From Nannochloris sp. 'desiccata' (Eukaryota; Chlorophyta; Trebouxiophyceae; Chlorellales; Chlorellaceae), in the NCBI GenBank assembly GCA_019044685.2, contig JAGTXX020000012.1, forward strand, positions 930,001-994,000: a stretch of DNA of 64,000 nt, written 5' to 3'. Within the stretch, counting starts at the first letter, position 1; each line of letters opens with the position of its first letter. Made by a program: the position numbers and the translations under genes. A model generated the notes under the pieces. It did not search any database, had not been told where the DNA came from, and saw nothing but the letters and a program-made list of their open reading frames with translations. This document shows positions 22,877 through 35,546 of this stretch, in pieces.

Positions 22877-23231
22877 TGTGGTTTTTTACGGGATAGGTTA
22901 TTTGGAAAACAGCGAACAGATTTTAAAGGCAATCAATACAAGTCGCACTTTAATGACAAATTAATAGTCCAAAGGCGACGTATGTATTCTATAGCGGGTC
23001 ACAAAAATATTCTATACTGCAACTATTAAAAATAATGCCCATCATTGCCAGCTGCAGCTGCAGAATAACGAAAAGAAGGGTTTGTTTTCGACAAGCTAAA
23101 GTAGCCCAAATCCTTTACATGTATACATAATATTTGATTTACGAACAATTATTGGCTGCATTACTGCATCTATTCGCTCCATCTGAGTTTCGGAGAGCTT
23201 TAGCCTGTTTTTTTTTTAAACCATTTGCACC
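22877..23231. other. Divergent intergenic region, ATX1 / HAD gene
   Basis: 355 bp between divergent starts. It ends with a run of T before the HAD gene start. I see no further gene or clear regulatory site. Confidence 0.5.
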
Positions 23232-24374
23232 ATGATTTGTCAACAAACGTTCTCACACCGTTTCGTGCTGCCTTCACGCACTGCAAATAATGCTTCAAAT
23301 AGATGTCGGAGCGCTTCGTTGTGCAGTTTAAGAAAACAAAGCTCTCGCTTCACCCGACCCACTCCCCGTGGCACGAAAATCTCCGCCTCGGCATGTGATC
23401 AAGGTGGTTCTTCTCCACCAGGCAGAACAGTAATTATTGAATGCGACGGTGGCTTGCTTGATGTCCACACTGAAGGTCACCGTGTTGCATTCAACAAAGC
23501 ATTTGAAGAACTAGGTTATGGCTGTGCTCAATGGTCCACTTCAATTTATTTTGATATTCTCCGCATGGGAGATGCGACCGGCCCTGGCCTAGTAAAAACC
23601 TATTACGAAATAGCTGGCTGGCCCATTATGCTCAGTACATCAGATCGTCCTGCATTCATGGAGAAAGTCTATGCTACGAAACGAAAATGTTTTAAACAAA
23701 TGGTCGATGCAGGAGAAATCCCGCTTCGAGACGGTGTAACAGAATTTATCGACGACGTCCTTGCTGATGGAATTAGACCAATTATCTTAGCTGGAACGTC
23801 TTCAGCACCGGAAGATTCGGTGGTGAGCTGCGCAATGATGAATCTCGGCCCCTCTCGTGCGTTCAAAATGCAAGTCTTATATCTAGGGGCGCCTGCTGAC
23901 GTGGCAGGGTCATTGATGGATCCTTCTTCTCTTGGTAATGAAGAAGAAAGCGTTGACCTGACGTCGAATTTAGATCTGCGTATGGCACAAGCGCAAGCAC
24001 AAGCTAAGAAAGTAGCTGCTGTCTCGTTTACACGGGCAGTTAATTTACAGACTACCTGGGGTACTGGGATGAGAGTTGACCCCGCGCTGATTGCTGGAAA
24101 AGAGAGAGCAATACTGGCGTCTCCTAGTTTCCTCGCTGCGGTGTTGACAACTGTGCAATGCTCTGCAGCAGAGAGTGTGATGGTTGCTTCGAGTCATTCG
24201 ATAATGGAGGCTGGTAAAGGGGTCGGCATGTTTGTTGCAGGAGTGCCTGCGTCTAGGGGCAAAAGAGGTGGATATTCTGCTGCAGATGGGAGCTTCGATG
24301 GGTTTGGAGCAGGTGGAGGCTTGACGTGGAGGAAGGCAAAGACAATGTTGGAGTCGAAAAATAAGAAAACGTGA
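23232..24374 (+). CDS. Plastid HAD-superfamily protein with altered nucleophile motif
   Basis: Single exon, 380 aa. The first ~60 residues are basic and Ser/Arg-rich with no acids, a likely chloroplast transit peptide. A CbbY-like HAD domain follows. Motif I is IIECDGGLLD: the second aspartate (Asp72, acid/base) is present, but the nucleophile position is Glu70 instead of Asp. The cap (FNKAFEELGYGCAQW, AGWPIMLSTSDR) and the PLRDGVTEFIDDV segment resemble a plant HAD group (Arabidopsis At5g45170 as I recall it) that also has Glu there. So the change is probably old and the protein may not be a normal phosphatase. The C-terminal third is Gly/Ser-rich and includes a late IMEAGKGVGMFVAGVP segment. 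Confidence 0.83.
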   Translation: MICQQTFSHRFVLPSRTANNASNRCRSASLCSLRKQSSRFTRPTPRGTKISASACDQGGSSPPGRTVIIECDGGLLDVHTEGHRVAFNKAFEELGYGCAQWSTSIYFDILRMGDATGPGLVKTYYEIAGWPIMLSTSDRPAFMEKVYATKRKCFKQMVDAGEIPLRDGVTEFIDDVLADGIRPIILAGTSSAPEDSVVSCAMMNLGPSRAFKMQVLYLGAPADVAGSLMDPSSLGNEEESVDLTSNLDLRMAQAQAQAKKVAAVSFTRAVNLQTTWGTGMRVDPALIAGKERAILASPSFLAAVLTTVQCSAAESVMVASSHSIMEAGKGVGMFVAGVPASRGKRGGYSAADGSFDGFGAGGGLTWRKAKTMLESKNKKT

Positions 24375-24580
24375 AGGGGAATGGGGGAGGGGGCGAAAAG
24401 CAGAAAGGAGAAGGACTCCTCTCGGAGGAGGTTGAGCAGCAGACTGTTATAAGTTATCGCCTTCATCCTTGCCATATGCCTTGTATATTATATATTATGT
24501 TAAATTACTATTCGATTACTATGTTCTGAACCCAATTGTTTAAGTTAACAAACTGCCAATTGTGATCACAAAGATTAAAA

Positions 24581-26335
24581 ATGCCTCACTATTGCGGAGT
24601 CCAGCCGGAGCATATAGCAGAGCTTATCGGCGATACCAATGGCGTCCGCACAAAAGGATTAGGCACCATTTCTAAAATTAGCGATGAAGCAGTGCTCAAC
24701 ATCCTCGGTTTCTTAGATGCTCGATCCCTCGCCATCTTGCAATCTGTGAGCAAAGCTCTCTACTGCTTTTGCAATCACGAGGAACTATGGAAAGCTCTCG
24801 TGTTACAAGAATTTGCTGGACATTGGGAGTTTCAGGGTACCTGGCAGGATACATACCTTGCCAGTAAAGCGGTACTGCAACAGACAAACAACAAAAACGC
24901 CGCCGCCAATGCCGCCGTTAAAAACTTGAAAGACAAGCCAAGGACTTACCACCCAGTATCCCATTTCTACTCTGATTTACTCCACCAATCCTGGCTCTGT
25001 GCCACTCTAGAAGTCGACCCTACCTGGCTCGAAGTAGAAAACATAGACCGTCGTAGCAACCTTAGTATTGAAGAGTTTAAAATTCAATATGAACGCCAAA
25101 ACAGGCCTGTAATTTTGACAGATATCGTCACCAAATGGCCAGCAATGCAAAAATGGAGCAGATCCTACCTACAAAAGGCTTTTAAAAATGGTTCAGTTAT
25201 AGTAGGCGATGCACCTATGAAGTTTGAAGCGTATTGTCGCTATGCAGATAGCCAGCAAGATGAGCTTCCTCTATATTTATTTGATAAAGAATTTATAAAA
25301 ACCGCCCCGCAACTGGTGAAGGACTATTTTGTGCCTGAGCATTTTTCTGAGGATTTGTTTTCGGTGTTGGGTGAGGAAGCGAGACCGGATTATAGATGGC
25401 TGATTGCTGGACCCCACAAATCTGGATCGTAAGTTAAATTGAAAGACCTTTATTCTTTTCATTTTTTACCGGCGATGGCATAGAGGTAGCTAGTTTCTGG
25501 CGTTTCTACCTATTTTTGCTGATATATCCCCCTTCTTTTCCCCCTCTTTCTTGCCTATACAGAACTTGGCATCAAGATCCAAATCAAACGTGTGCATGGA
25601 ACGCAGTTGTTGCTGGATCTAAACGATGGATTTTGTACCCGCCTTCAACCCAACCACCTGGCGTTCGGAGAAGTGCGGATGGTGCTGACGTGTCATGTCC
25701 AGTCAGCGTAATGGAATGGTACCTCTCTTTCTACCAATTCAAAGATGCAAATGGTATAAACCCATTAGAATGTACTGTACGAGCAGGGGAGGTACTTTTC
25801 GTACCTCGAGGGTGGTGGCATGCAGTTTTAAATTTGGAAGAAAGTATCGCTGTAACTCAGAACTACGTGTGTGCTGCTAATTTAGACCATGTTTTGACAT
25901 TTTTAGGGTCTCCGCATGCTGATGTGTTAGTAAGTGGGGTGCATAGTGAGGAAGAAAGGGTGACACTGCATGATAGATTCTTAGCTGCATTGTGGAAAGA
26001 GCGGTCAGAAGTGGTGATGAGGTTGAAAATTGAACGAGAAGAAAAGAAGAAGAAATATGAGGTAAGACAGGTAAAGCGTGTTTTCTTTTTACTGCCTCTT
26101 TTGTTATTGAGTTACATCTGCTACTATATATATCTATTCTTTTGTGCAGGCTGATACAAAACTAGCATTATGCTTCAAGGTCGACCAAAAAGCTCCGACG
26201 ACCACTGCTGGTGCAAGTACAACGAGCCCGCCAATAGAAGCAACACTATCCCTTGATAATGAGGACAAAAGTTGTGATGCTCGTTCTAATGGCAATGGCT
26301 TTTCATTCCAATTTGATTTTGGTGCTGCTTCTTAA
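24581..26335 (+). CDS. F-box and JmjC domain protein (JMJD6-like)
   Basis: Three exons, 24581-25428, 25563-26061 and 26150-26335, give 510 aa. An F-box (ISDEAVLNILGFLDARSL) lies at residues 29-70. The JmjC domain follows, with the Fe(II) ligands HQD (His286, Asp288) and the distal His369 in RGWWHAV; the 2-oxoglutarate-binding region SAWNA-like stretch CAWNAVVAGSKRW is conserved. These residues suggest an active 2OG oxygenase (hydroxylase or demethylase) whose substrate may be selected through an SCF complex. Plants have the same F-box/JmjC fusion. The C-terminal tail is Ser/Asn-rich. Exon 1 ends in phase 2 and the shared TCA codon restores the frame. Confidence 0.9.
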
Positions 26336-26943
26336 AATATCGATATATTCAATCCTCTTGTTTTTAAAAGTAAGCGTTGAAGTTCAGAGATATTAAACAA
26401 GGAGAAAAATAGACAGAAAATGCTTAGCAAAGGTAGAATTATCTTTCGCAAACTATGTTCAAGGGTGCTTGCTATATTTTAGAGTCGCTAAGCAATCTTT
26501 CTGTGCAGTTTGAATGCCACTTAGAAAACAAATAGAAAGCAAATTTAAGATTTTCCTGCCTTCAAAAGAGGATATCATTCAACCTAAGATGCGTTGTGTT
26601 CAAATAAAGAGCAGCTAAGAGCAGATATACTCCAACATGTGCAGTTTCTATCCCTCTTTTGGGCCGGTAAGGTTAAAGTTTAAAGTGTTTTTGTCTCGTC
26701 GGCTGGTCAGCGCCCAAATTATTGTTCTCACGGGAGGCAAAGGAAAGATAAGAGAGAGAGAACAACAAATAGAGAAAATTAAAAAGACAATAGAGAAAAT
26801 AAAAAAGACAATTAAACGATTCCTCAATGCTAATGATATAGGTCTTAGCTGGCGTGGTGAAAAAAAGTAGAAAATATCGCAGGAAAAAGTAAAATGAAAA
26901 AATAGACAAATAGAAATAACACTGCTTAAATTTAACCCCTTTC
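26336..26943. other. Convergent intergenic region, AT-rich with short tandem repeat
   Basis: 608 bp between converging genes. At about 26762-26812 a 21-bp A-rich unit (ACAATAGAGAAAATNAAAAAG) is repeated about two and a half times. Open frames here are Phe/Lys-rich and not convincing. Probably two 3' UTRs. Confidence 0.5.
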
Positions 26944-28727
26944 TCATACCATCCCAACAGAGTGCGCACTTTCAGAGACACCAAGTTGAGTGCGTATACG
27001 TGGCAAAGAAGAAATTCTCGTTTCCAACCAATCAGAGTTTGAATTCTCAACTCTGCTATCCTGTCTGTCTTGATTTGATGGAGTATTGAATGAAGACTGT
27101 GCATCTAAAATGGAGATGAGACCTTCGCTATTGACTCTGGACATGATGCCTTGTTGAGAGAAGACACGGCGTGCCATGAGAGAAAGAAGATCTCCAGGAG
27201 GATCTGCAGAAATGAAAAAATAGAGTCAGGGAAACGTAGAAATTAAGAATTTTATTCGAGCGTTTTTCTCAACTATTCTTTTTTCTTCACTTGCTTACCT
27301 TCTGGGTTTCCCATTTGTTTGCGAAGCTTTTGTAAAGGTATATGGTGCCCTTCATATACATCTGATAACCTTCTCCTCATACTTCTACTCCCCCTGCTGC
27401 TCATCATAGAAGAGGTTACTGAAGGATCTGAGCTGCTGGATGCAGCCGCTTCTTCACCAGCTCCATCAGATTCCATTTCGTTGTTTTCATCTTCGTTCTC
27501 ATCTTCGCTGTTGCTCAGCAGCACTATCGCAGTGTGTCTACGGGTATGTTGGGAATGAACACTTTTCACAGAAACTGCATCTTCTGCGTTTGATTTATCG
27601 TCTAAAAGCAAGAAATCTTGGCTGTCGAGGTGCATATGGGGCATCGTTTTCGATCTTTGATGCTTTCCCTGCACGTATGGTGGTTGAGGCCGTCCAGTAG
27701 CAGAGGTAAAAGAAGCTGCATCACCATCAACAGAGTGCGCTAAAGTATCAAGAGTGATGCTAGAAAGCGTAATAGAAATAGTTCTGATGGGGGTGTGGTT
27801 AGAAGGCGCAGGGGCAATGGCTTCAAGCTTCACGCTGCCTTCAGTGAACATCGAATCTGCTACACTGGCAAGAGAATGAGAGGATCTAGAAGGGATCAAA
27901 GCATGCCTAGGATGGAAGATACTGTCAAAGGGAGTAGCAGTAAGTTGATTGGGATAACCAGGGGCAGAAACCGAAGTCGAGATTGCTGAAGCCCAGGTTG
28001 GGCGATCGGCCAGCTGCAGAATCGAGTCTTGAGATCGATCTGAATCTGAAGCGGTAGGAGTTGCGTCATGCGGATGCATTTTAGAGGTTTCAGAGTCATC
28101 TGGGGGAGTAACAGGGCCAGAGATGCGGTTGAGCAGCTTGGAAGGAGTTGCTGGAGCTGCATGTAGCTGGTACTCGTTGCTGGAGCCTGGCACCAAAAGA
28201 GCTCCTCCTTCTTCCTTGCCCTTTTGTAGCAAAGCGGAATCGATCTTCTGGGGATGCTGGGGTGTATTAGATTCCATATGCGGTGCTTTAATTGGGCTAC
28301 TGCTCTTAAAGCTGCTAGCTGCACCACTTTCAGGGAGAGCGTCTGATGAAGCAACAGAATCAACTTGCGATGATGAACAAGGCGCCGCATTGCTGCTGCA
28401 TGATACTTGATCGTCTGCAAGACCTTTTAATCTACGTTCTGTCGCTGCAGTATGAGCTGCTTGCGATAAGACAGAGTCCGAGGCACCATGCAAAGCTTGC
28501 TGTCCTCGACCTAAATAAGCCTCAAGTCGGCTTGGCGAGTCGCAGGAGAGGCCTGGGGGACCTTGCTCTCCCTTGAATATAGCTTTTTTAGCTCCTAACG
28601 TGCTATAGTTGACCTTGGATCCAGCATTCCGTCGCTCTTCGCTGTCACAGGAGTCACCGACCGGGCGAGAAAAACACGAAAATCTCAGCCAAGCACCTCG
28701 GCGTTTGACTCCACCTCGCCCTTTCAT
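26944..28727 (-). CDS. Ser-rich protein of unknown function
   Basis: Two exons, 28727-27299 and 27203-26944, give 562 aa, stop TGA. Most of the protein is Ser, Pro, Ala and Gln of low complexity and likely disordered. Ordered-looking parts are the basic start (GRGGVKRRGAWLRF), the segment TISITLSSITLDTL near residue 330, an acidic run (SEDENEDENNEMESDG) and a conserved-looking basic/amphipathic C-terminal part around the splice junction (RRRLSDVYEGHH ... GDLLSLMARRVF). It has many SP/TP sites, so phosphorylation is likely. I recognise no family and give no function. Confidence 0.62.
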
Positions 28728-29455
28728 AGCGCCTGGATTTAATCAACGGGTAAATGGGCTTCTAAATCAAGAGCATCCTAACATTTTGCCAACGCGAAGG
28801 TTATAGCAAAATTTTGGGTTGAATCCAGGAACTGCTTGGGAAACTTTTGGCGATGGAAGTGTCTTGGCATGCCATTTATGGGAAAGACCGACTAACGGAA
28901 AACGTGGCAGATGATTCAGTTGAATTGCTCTATACGCAACCAAATGATATAATTCAAGCCTATATAGCATTATAAACGCATTGGCTATTGTCAAGGTTGC
29001 ATATATGCATACCAGCAGGCTGCGGGCTGCACGGCCGCAGTCTGGGAATTGACGCCTCTGTCAGAGCCCCGCTGAAATAATAACGCGGAGCAAGACCTGC
29101 TCAAGTCATTTTATGGTCTGCTCGCCAGTTTACATTATGGATAAGTGTGCACCATAGAAAATTAAAGTGGTAATAAGCCCAGCTGGCTTTCGCGCTACTT
29201 TTAGATGCCTCCTGGTCATTTCCCCAACTGTTGACCGCTGCTAAAGTCTAGTGCTCTTCTCTATCAATGCCTTCTTACAAGGTGGGGCACAAAATTGGCA
29301 ATATACTACACAATTTTGAATTTCCTGACAATAGTCTCTGTAAAAATTAATCAAAGCTTCTCAATAGATATTATATTATTATAAAGATTTTACTTAATGT
29401 TGACAGCACCGGCTGCAAACAGAAAAGACACCTTCAAGGCAAACCTGCTGCTTCT
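28728..29455. other. Intergenic region with a GC-rich hairpin cluster
   Basis: 728 bp between two minus-strand genes. The middle (29005-29200) is GC-richer than its surroundings and contains at least four short inverted repeats: 29020-29040 (6-bp stem), 29069-29088 (4-bp stem), 29088-29102 (5-bp stem) and 29179-29193 (5-bp stem). It may be a structured non-coding RNA; I match no known class. The remainder holds the 3' UTR of MET1 and the promoter of the Ser-rich gene. Confidence 0.4.
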
Positions 29456-32400
29456 TTACATCTGTGCCATCATGAGTTCTTCAGCCTGCTCTTCGGCATG
29501 CTTTTCTAACGCTTTACGAAGCTGACGACCTAACGCAGCAGCTAAAGGAGGAGGAACAGCGTTACCGACCTGCCTGTGCTTGCTGTGCACATTACCACTG
29601 AAACGGTGGTTGTCGGGGAAACCTTGAGCACGAGCGCACTCTCTCACAGAGACAATACGGTCCTGCTCAGGGTGGAAAACCTGTCCCACCTTACCCATAG
29701 GCTGAGGATCAGTGGTAGAGGTAGGGAAATGTCCCGACCAGTCTAACCGACCAAACAACCCACGCCACCCATTGTGGCGATCAGCAGTATTGGGGAGGCA
29801 CCAGGGCACTAAAGGCTGCCCCTTGAACTCAGCTTTGTTCGGATCAGCAGCGACGATTTCTTCAAGCACACGCCAATCTGCACCAGGGCAATTCTTCGGA
29901 ATGCAACGGCAACGTTCCAAATTAAGCTCGTTCATTTGTTTGGAAATGTGCTCGGTAAGAAGAGAGCAATTTCCACGAACGTGGCGCTGGAAGGCAGAGA
30001 TAGCAGGCCCAGCATAGTCCATACTATCGAGATCATGGCCGTTACCAATAGCAGGTAAATCTCCAATTGCATCGCGGACAGTAATCGGACGGAGAGGAGC
30101 GCCATCAGTTTGTGGTACGGCAGTGTATTGGACATTTCCAGGCAAGTTGATAGTCAATTGAGGAGTCCTAAACGCATGCATCAACTGAGGCCAGCCAGGC
30201 AACAATTCACCAGGAGCAGCAGCCCAAATAAAAGTACGTTTTCTGCTTTGTGCGACACCAAAGTTACCAGCATTTAGAACACCGAAACGCACTTGATAGC
30301 CCATATCCAACAAAGAACGAACAGTTAAACGGAAAGTAAACGATTTGTTGTGGCTAACAAAGTTGCGGACGTTTTCAAGTAGGAAATACCTGGGACGGTA
30401 GAAGTCGGCGTAAGACAAGAAAGACATGACCATGGAATTCTGCACCATGGACCAATTACCCTTGTTAAACCGATTCATTCCTGAATATCCCTGGCATGGG
30501 GGACCGCCACAAATAAAATCGACTTCACCTGGACGAGGCAACGCAGCCATGTCTTCAGCAGGCAAGTTTTTACTCGCTTCTACAGCTTCTTCGCTGGCCA
30601 CGCAGTCGTTTTCCTCGCCAGATTTGACCATGGCAGCGTGTAGCAACACATTGCAATTGTTGCAGAAAACAGCAGCCTCAGGGTTGTTCAGTTTAAAAGC
30701 ATCGGCGGCGGGGGATTCGTACTCAATAGCCCATTTAGTGTAGGCAGCACCCGCTTGATGCATGCCTTCACTTAAACCACCAACACCGGCAAAGATGTCC
30801 ATCGTGGATAGAGCGATACCGTCGTTGCCACTGTGAGAGGTACCGGCACCGACACCAGAGGCGCCCTTCATTTCCACATCAGAAGTATCAGAAGCACCAT
30901 TAGTGCTAGAGGTAGAGGTAGCGAGATCTTTGGGAGCTGGTCCAAAGATTTTGTTCTTCTTGGTAAAAGAGCCTACACAGCTGAAGGTGGCGATGTCGGT
31001 AACATTGCCGCGTGGCAATACTTTTACGGGACCGACCACATCCTCGACATCCACAGTCAACTCCTCATCACCAGCGTAGAGCTCGTAGAAGGAAGTAGCA
31101 CGGTATGCAGCATCTTCAGAGATATCTTCAGGTCTCCAGAATCGTTGTAAAGTAACAGTGGCGAGCTTGTCTTTAGCTTCACGGGTCGTCTTTTTGGAGG
31201 CGGCGGCACCAAGTTTCACAAGACGACCAATACCCCAGGCGCGAAGACCCACGTGGGACCCCTTATGGAAACGAGAATTAGCAAGGTATTCTGGTAATTG
31301 GACATCGTGATTCGCTTCAGGCATCTGTTCAAACACTTCGGGCCCAACAAACATAAAATCTCCAATTTTGTAAGTAATGCCGTCTTTCACAAAGCCAGTG
31401 TTATCAGAGAGAGCACGCACACCAGCTTCAATTTCATCTTCTTCTTCGTCAAGACGAGTTCCAAAGGCTAAACTCTTGGGAGGATCACAGAACATGCCCT
31501 TTTCAGGTACATATTGACGGCGCCAAAATAGTTGAAGAGGTTCCCCAGCACGAGCTGCCTCTTCATTACGAGCGCGTAAAGCAGCGTCTTCTTTGAAATG
31601 ATCAACACGACGAGCAGAATCCCAAGCCCGAGTCATACGCTGGACGTTGACTTTGCCCAAAACGGAAGAAAGTAAGAATGTCTCAACATCGGTAGTTAAA
31701 AAAAGTTCAGAATCAGAGGCTGCGTCACCTAAAACGGTGTCAACACCACGTACAAGCACACGAACTTGCACATGTTTACCTCCAGAAGCATCTTGCCACA
31801 TGCACTGCACCAAACCAAGAGGTTCATCCACAACATCAATCTCTTCTTCTCCACTATTTTCCTCTCCATCGCTGTCGACAACAGCAGCAAGGGCAATAGC
31901 ATCTCCTAGAGCGATTACTTGATCAGCAAGAGCGAACGAAGAATAAAATTTATGGCCACCGGTAGTAGAAGTAGGGACATTTACCCAAGCTACCTTGGGG
32001 GCCTTGGGCTTAGGGGCCACGGGAGCGTGTTTATTGCCCTTGGCAGCTTTACCTTTACCCTTCTTGGCAGCAGGAGAGGGCTTGGCCAAAGCATCTTCGG
32101 CAACTTCCTCATCGTTATCTTCTTCATTGAGATCTTCCTCAACTTCCTGAGCTACTTCAGCAGTCTCTGCTCCCTCGGCGGCTTCCTCACCCTCGGCCTG
32201 CTGTTTTTCAGAAATAATGAAGTACGCTTGCCAGACAGACTTGACCATGGTAGTGGCAGTAGCAGTCATAGGTTTAGAGCGACCACCAGCAGCACGATCT
32301 TTCATGGGATTGCGATTCACAGCACGGTTGGCCTTGTTTTTAATAATAGAACGATACAACTTTGAGTGCCTGACTGCCGCCAATTTTTCTTTCAAAGTGG

Positions 32401-34681
32401 CAGCAAAGGCGCTATTGCGCACAGCCTTGACAGGGAAATTAGAGAAGCAAGACAATAGAATCTGTGCATGCACAGCCAGGTACCTCTCCACAGCATCAGG
32501 GCGCTTCGAAATAAAAGTAAGAGAGCTGTAGGCTTCTTCTTTTGACAGACGCTTGATTACATCAGCAAAGGACACCTTGGAGGCGCGAGATTCATCGCTA
32601 ATCATACCCAAGACTCGTGCAGCAATACGAGAACATTTCAATACCGTGTCAAACCAGGGTTTGTATTTCTGTGCAGGTACAGAAAGGCGGTACCAAGCAA
32701 CATCGGTGCGGATAGTTATAAACAGCATATCAGCTCCAAATTCTACTACCCACTCACGGATTTGACTTAAATACATACGCATACCTGCATCAGAAGCCTT
32801 GGTAGTAGAAGAGTCTTTAGCAGTACCAGCACCAGAAGGACCACCATCTTCACCATTGGCAGCAGTAGCATCGGCAGCGGTGGCAGCGTTATCTTCAGGA
32901 ACCAAGGTTTGAGCCCCAGAAAAGTCGCCATCATCATCAACAACGACTCCAGAAGCATACAATTCCACATCCGTATCTACCCCAGCAAGCATTGGCAACA
33001 ATTCCAAAGTAGCCATCAATCCATCAGCGTTGTAGATAGAGAAATCAGTTAAAAGACGACGAGGTAAGCATTCGGGGTCACATTCAGCCAGCTCCTCGTC
33101 ATATAAAAGCAACTCGTCGGTTTCTTCCTCTTCTTTGTTATAGGGAGTAGGAGCAGGGTAATCGTCAGCGATTTCAGCTTCGCTCACTTTAATATACTCT
33201 GCAGATTGGCCTTTGGGTGGGCCGCCACGTCCACGTCCACGGGAAACTTCAACATCCATCTTGGCTTGGAGCTGACGAGCGAATTCAATATCTGCCTCCA
33301 TCTGCGCATCAGCTTCAGAAGCTTGTTGTTGTTTTCCAGCTGCCATTTTATCTTTAGGGTCACGTGCGATAACGATACCAGCGTTAGCACCCTGAGTACC
33401 GACGTACTTGAAATCCTTTAAAGCTTCGGTGAGCGCCTTGGCAAATGCAGTGTCGCTGAGCTTGGAAGCAGCTCCTTTACTGGTGCCACCAACCTCTACC
33501 TTGGACAACTGCGCCAGGAGGAACTTGCCGTTGAGGAGCAGACCTTCGCGAGGGGTGTTGAATCCTTTCACGGTCTTGGTACGAGCCAAACGAGCAATCA
33601 CCTCTTCAAGAGAGGCCTGCATGTTACCCCCATGTTGAGGCATTAAAGCTTGGACTACCTCAAAGGTAATATCTGCCTGGCCGGATAAGTTGGAAAAGAC
33701 CTTCTTATACGATGCAGCAGGACGGACAGTAATGTAGGTAGCAGCATCGGTGTGTAAAGACACAGCAACAGCTTTGCCTGAGCAGTTGAGGGAGAAGGAG
33801 TGGAGAGGGCCAATGAGCTCAACACGACGGCCAGATTCCTTCGTAGTAGGGCCTTGTGCAGGGTAGATAATTCCGGAAAGGAAGAGCTCCTTTTGGGAAA
33901 ACTGTAAAGCTTCAATGGGTTCAGACACACCAGCTTTGTCTACAACAATAAAGTCACCAATACGGCGAGTTTTAAGGGAAGGCATGGCGGCGGCAGTCTC
34001 AAAGAGAGCAGTCGTCTCGGAATCGCATTTAGCAGAGTCTTTGATCTCAACCATGTCTGCCTTGTTGCTCATGCGTACTTGTTTGGTCTGGAATTCAAGG
34101 TTCTGTAGGGGGGGAACAGAGTTGGTTGGAGACAGGTGAGAGAGAGAAATTTAAAGGTTGAAGAAGATGATTAATTGGCATGTTTCAAGATACATATAAA
34201 GCTTTGAAGGCGTTGTATAAAATGTCCTTGTTAATCAGATACGCCAGAACTGCGTTAAAAATTGCCTACCTGTGCTGCTTGACGACCAGAACCAACAATG
34301 TCAGCATTGGCTTCAGCGACAGGTTCCTTGGCCTGAGCGTCTTTACGAGCCTTCTTGGGCTCCTTTAAAGGCTTGGTATTGGAGTCGCGCTTGGCGCTAG
34401 CCTTAGTCGCATCTATGAAAGGAGTGAGAAAAGATCAAGTTTGAAAACAGTTTGAAGATGGGAACCAACAACCAACAAAATCCGTCGATTAATTTACTTA
34501 CCGGCCATGCCTACGTCTTTGGGTTGTTCAGTGCCATTCTCTTTGCCGGCATCTACACGAATAATTTCTGCTTAATGAGTTCAGCTGGTGATAAATTCAA
34601 ATAATTTAAAACTTTGATCCAAGTTTTGTTAGTGGTATGCTTGGTAGATTATCTCTTACCTTTCACCTTCTTGACAGGCAT
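29456..34681 (-). CDS. MET1: DNA (cytosine-5) maintenance methyltransferase MET1/DNMT1
   Basis: This enzyme copies CG methylation onto the new strand after replication. Four exons (34681-34660, 34552-34502, 34412-34270, 34102-29456) give 1620 aa. The Lys-rich, disordered N-terminus is in the three short exons. Two replication-foci domains follow (TRRIGDFIVVDKAG; RRLLTDFSIYNADG), then a Lys/Gly linker and two BAH domains (GGHKFYSS; DGITYKIGDF). The catalytic domain has motif I DIFAGVGGLSEG near 1175, the PPCQGYSG loop near 1270, ENVRNF, motif VIII AQSRKRTF and motif IX-X QVGNAVPPPLA. Two RFDs and no CXXC zinc finger mark it as plant-type MET1 and not animal DNMT1. All catalytic motifs are intact. 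Its start is 400 bp from the divergent KISH start. Confidence 0.95.
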
Positions 34682-35080
34682 GATGTAACAAGGATACTAG
34701 TTATGCTGCTGCCTCCTTGGTTTGATTTATCTTGCCTGCAGCCGTTGCCTTTGGCCAGCAGAACAGATCACCAATTATTTAAAAGGTGACTGCACTCTAG
34801 CTTACCGGCAACAAATTATTCTACTGCCTAAAAATATTAACAGCTCCCAAACGGATGAAGTGCGAGATACTTGGTTCTCTAGAATTCAAATTAGTAGCTT
34901 TTTAGAGCGCCAAGCACCCCCAACTCAAACAATTTTGAGCCCGCGGACCAAGTGCTTCATAGAGGGTAAATGCAATTCATCTAACAAAGCCAATGTACCC
35001 ACATTTTTATTCAGGTCCTGAGAGGGCACAGCCGAGCCTTTAGCAGCTAGCAGCTGGTCTTGATTGTAAATCACATATTC
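34682..35080. other. Divergent intergenic region, MET1 / KISH
   Basis: 399 bp between divergent starts, probably a shared promoter. No ORF or RNA gene recognised. Confidence 0.5.
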
Positions 35081-35493
35081 ATGTCTGCGCTTTTTGACTT
35101 TCGGTCTTTCGTTTGCGTGCTTTTGCTGACTATTTGCACCTGCACTTACATCAAGCAGAGAGGTATATAGTTATTACACGATTCCGCAAAACGCCGCAAC
35201 GCATATTCTCTAATTTCAACTGTTTGATCATCACCCTCGTCCTCTCTTTTTGTTTGCAGCCCCTAGCATTTTAAGTGAGAAAACTGGGTGAGTGGTGTAT
35301 AAGCTTCCACGCGTAAGCATTGCATTTCGATATCATCTAGTTCTCCTTACCCTCATCGTCATTCTCCTCCTTCCACACCCCCCAATTCAGGTTTCGTGGC
35401 CTCTTTTGGAAGTTTGCAAGAATTGGAGAACGTTTAAGCCCTTGGGTATCCATCGCATTATTAGGAATGGCATTTTCCGTCGTGTTTCAATAA
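35081..35493 (+). CDS. KISH: KISH / TMEM167 secretory-pathway protein
   Basis: Three exons, 35081-35162, 35260-35287 (28 nt) and 35391-35493, join in phases 1 and 2 into a 70-aa protein. The sequence follows TMEM167/Kish closely: starts MSALFDF, first helix ending [11 protein letters not shown], then [17 protein letters not shown], the conserved [12 protein letters not shown] and a second helix ending VVFQ. Kish is a Golgi membrane protein needed for constitutive secretion in insects and humans. The start context is poor (T at -3, T at +4). The next gene begins 53 bp downstream on the same strand, so the two are probably cotranscribed. Confidence 0.93.
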
Positions 35494-35546
35494 ACCGTTT
35501 AATTCTTTTTCTTCTTATTTAGCTGCCTTTTTGAAACAACGGCTCA

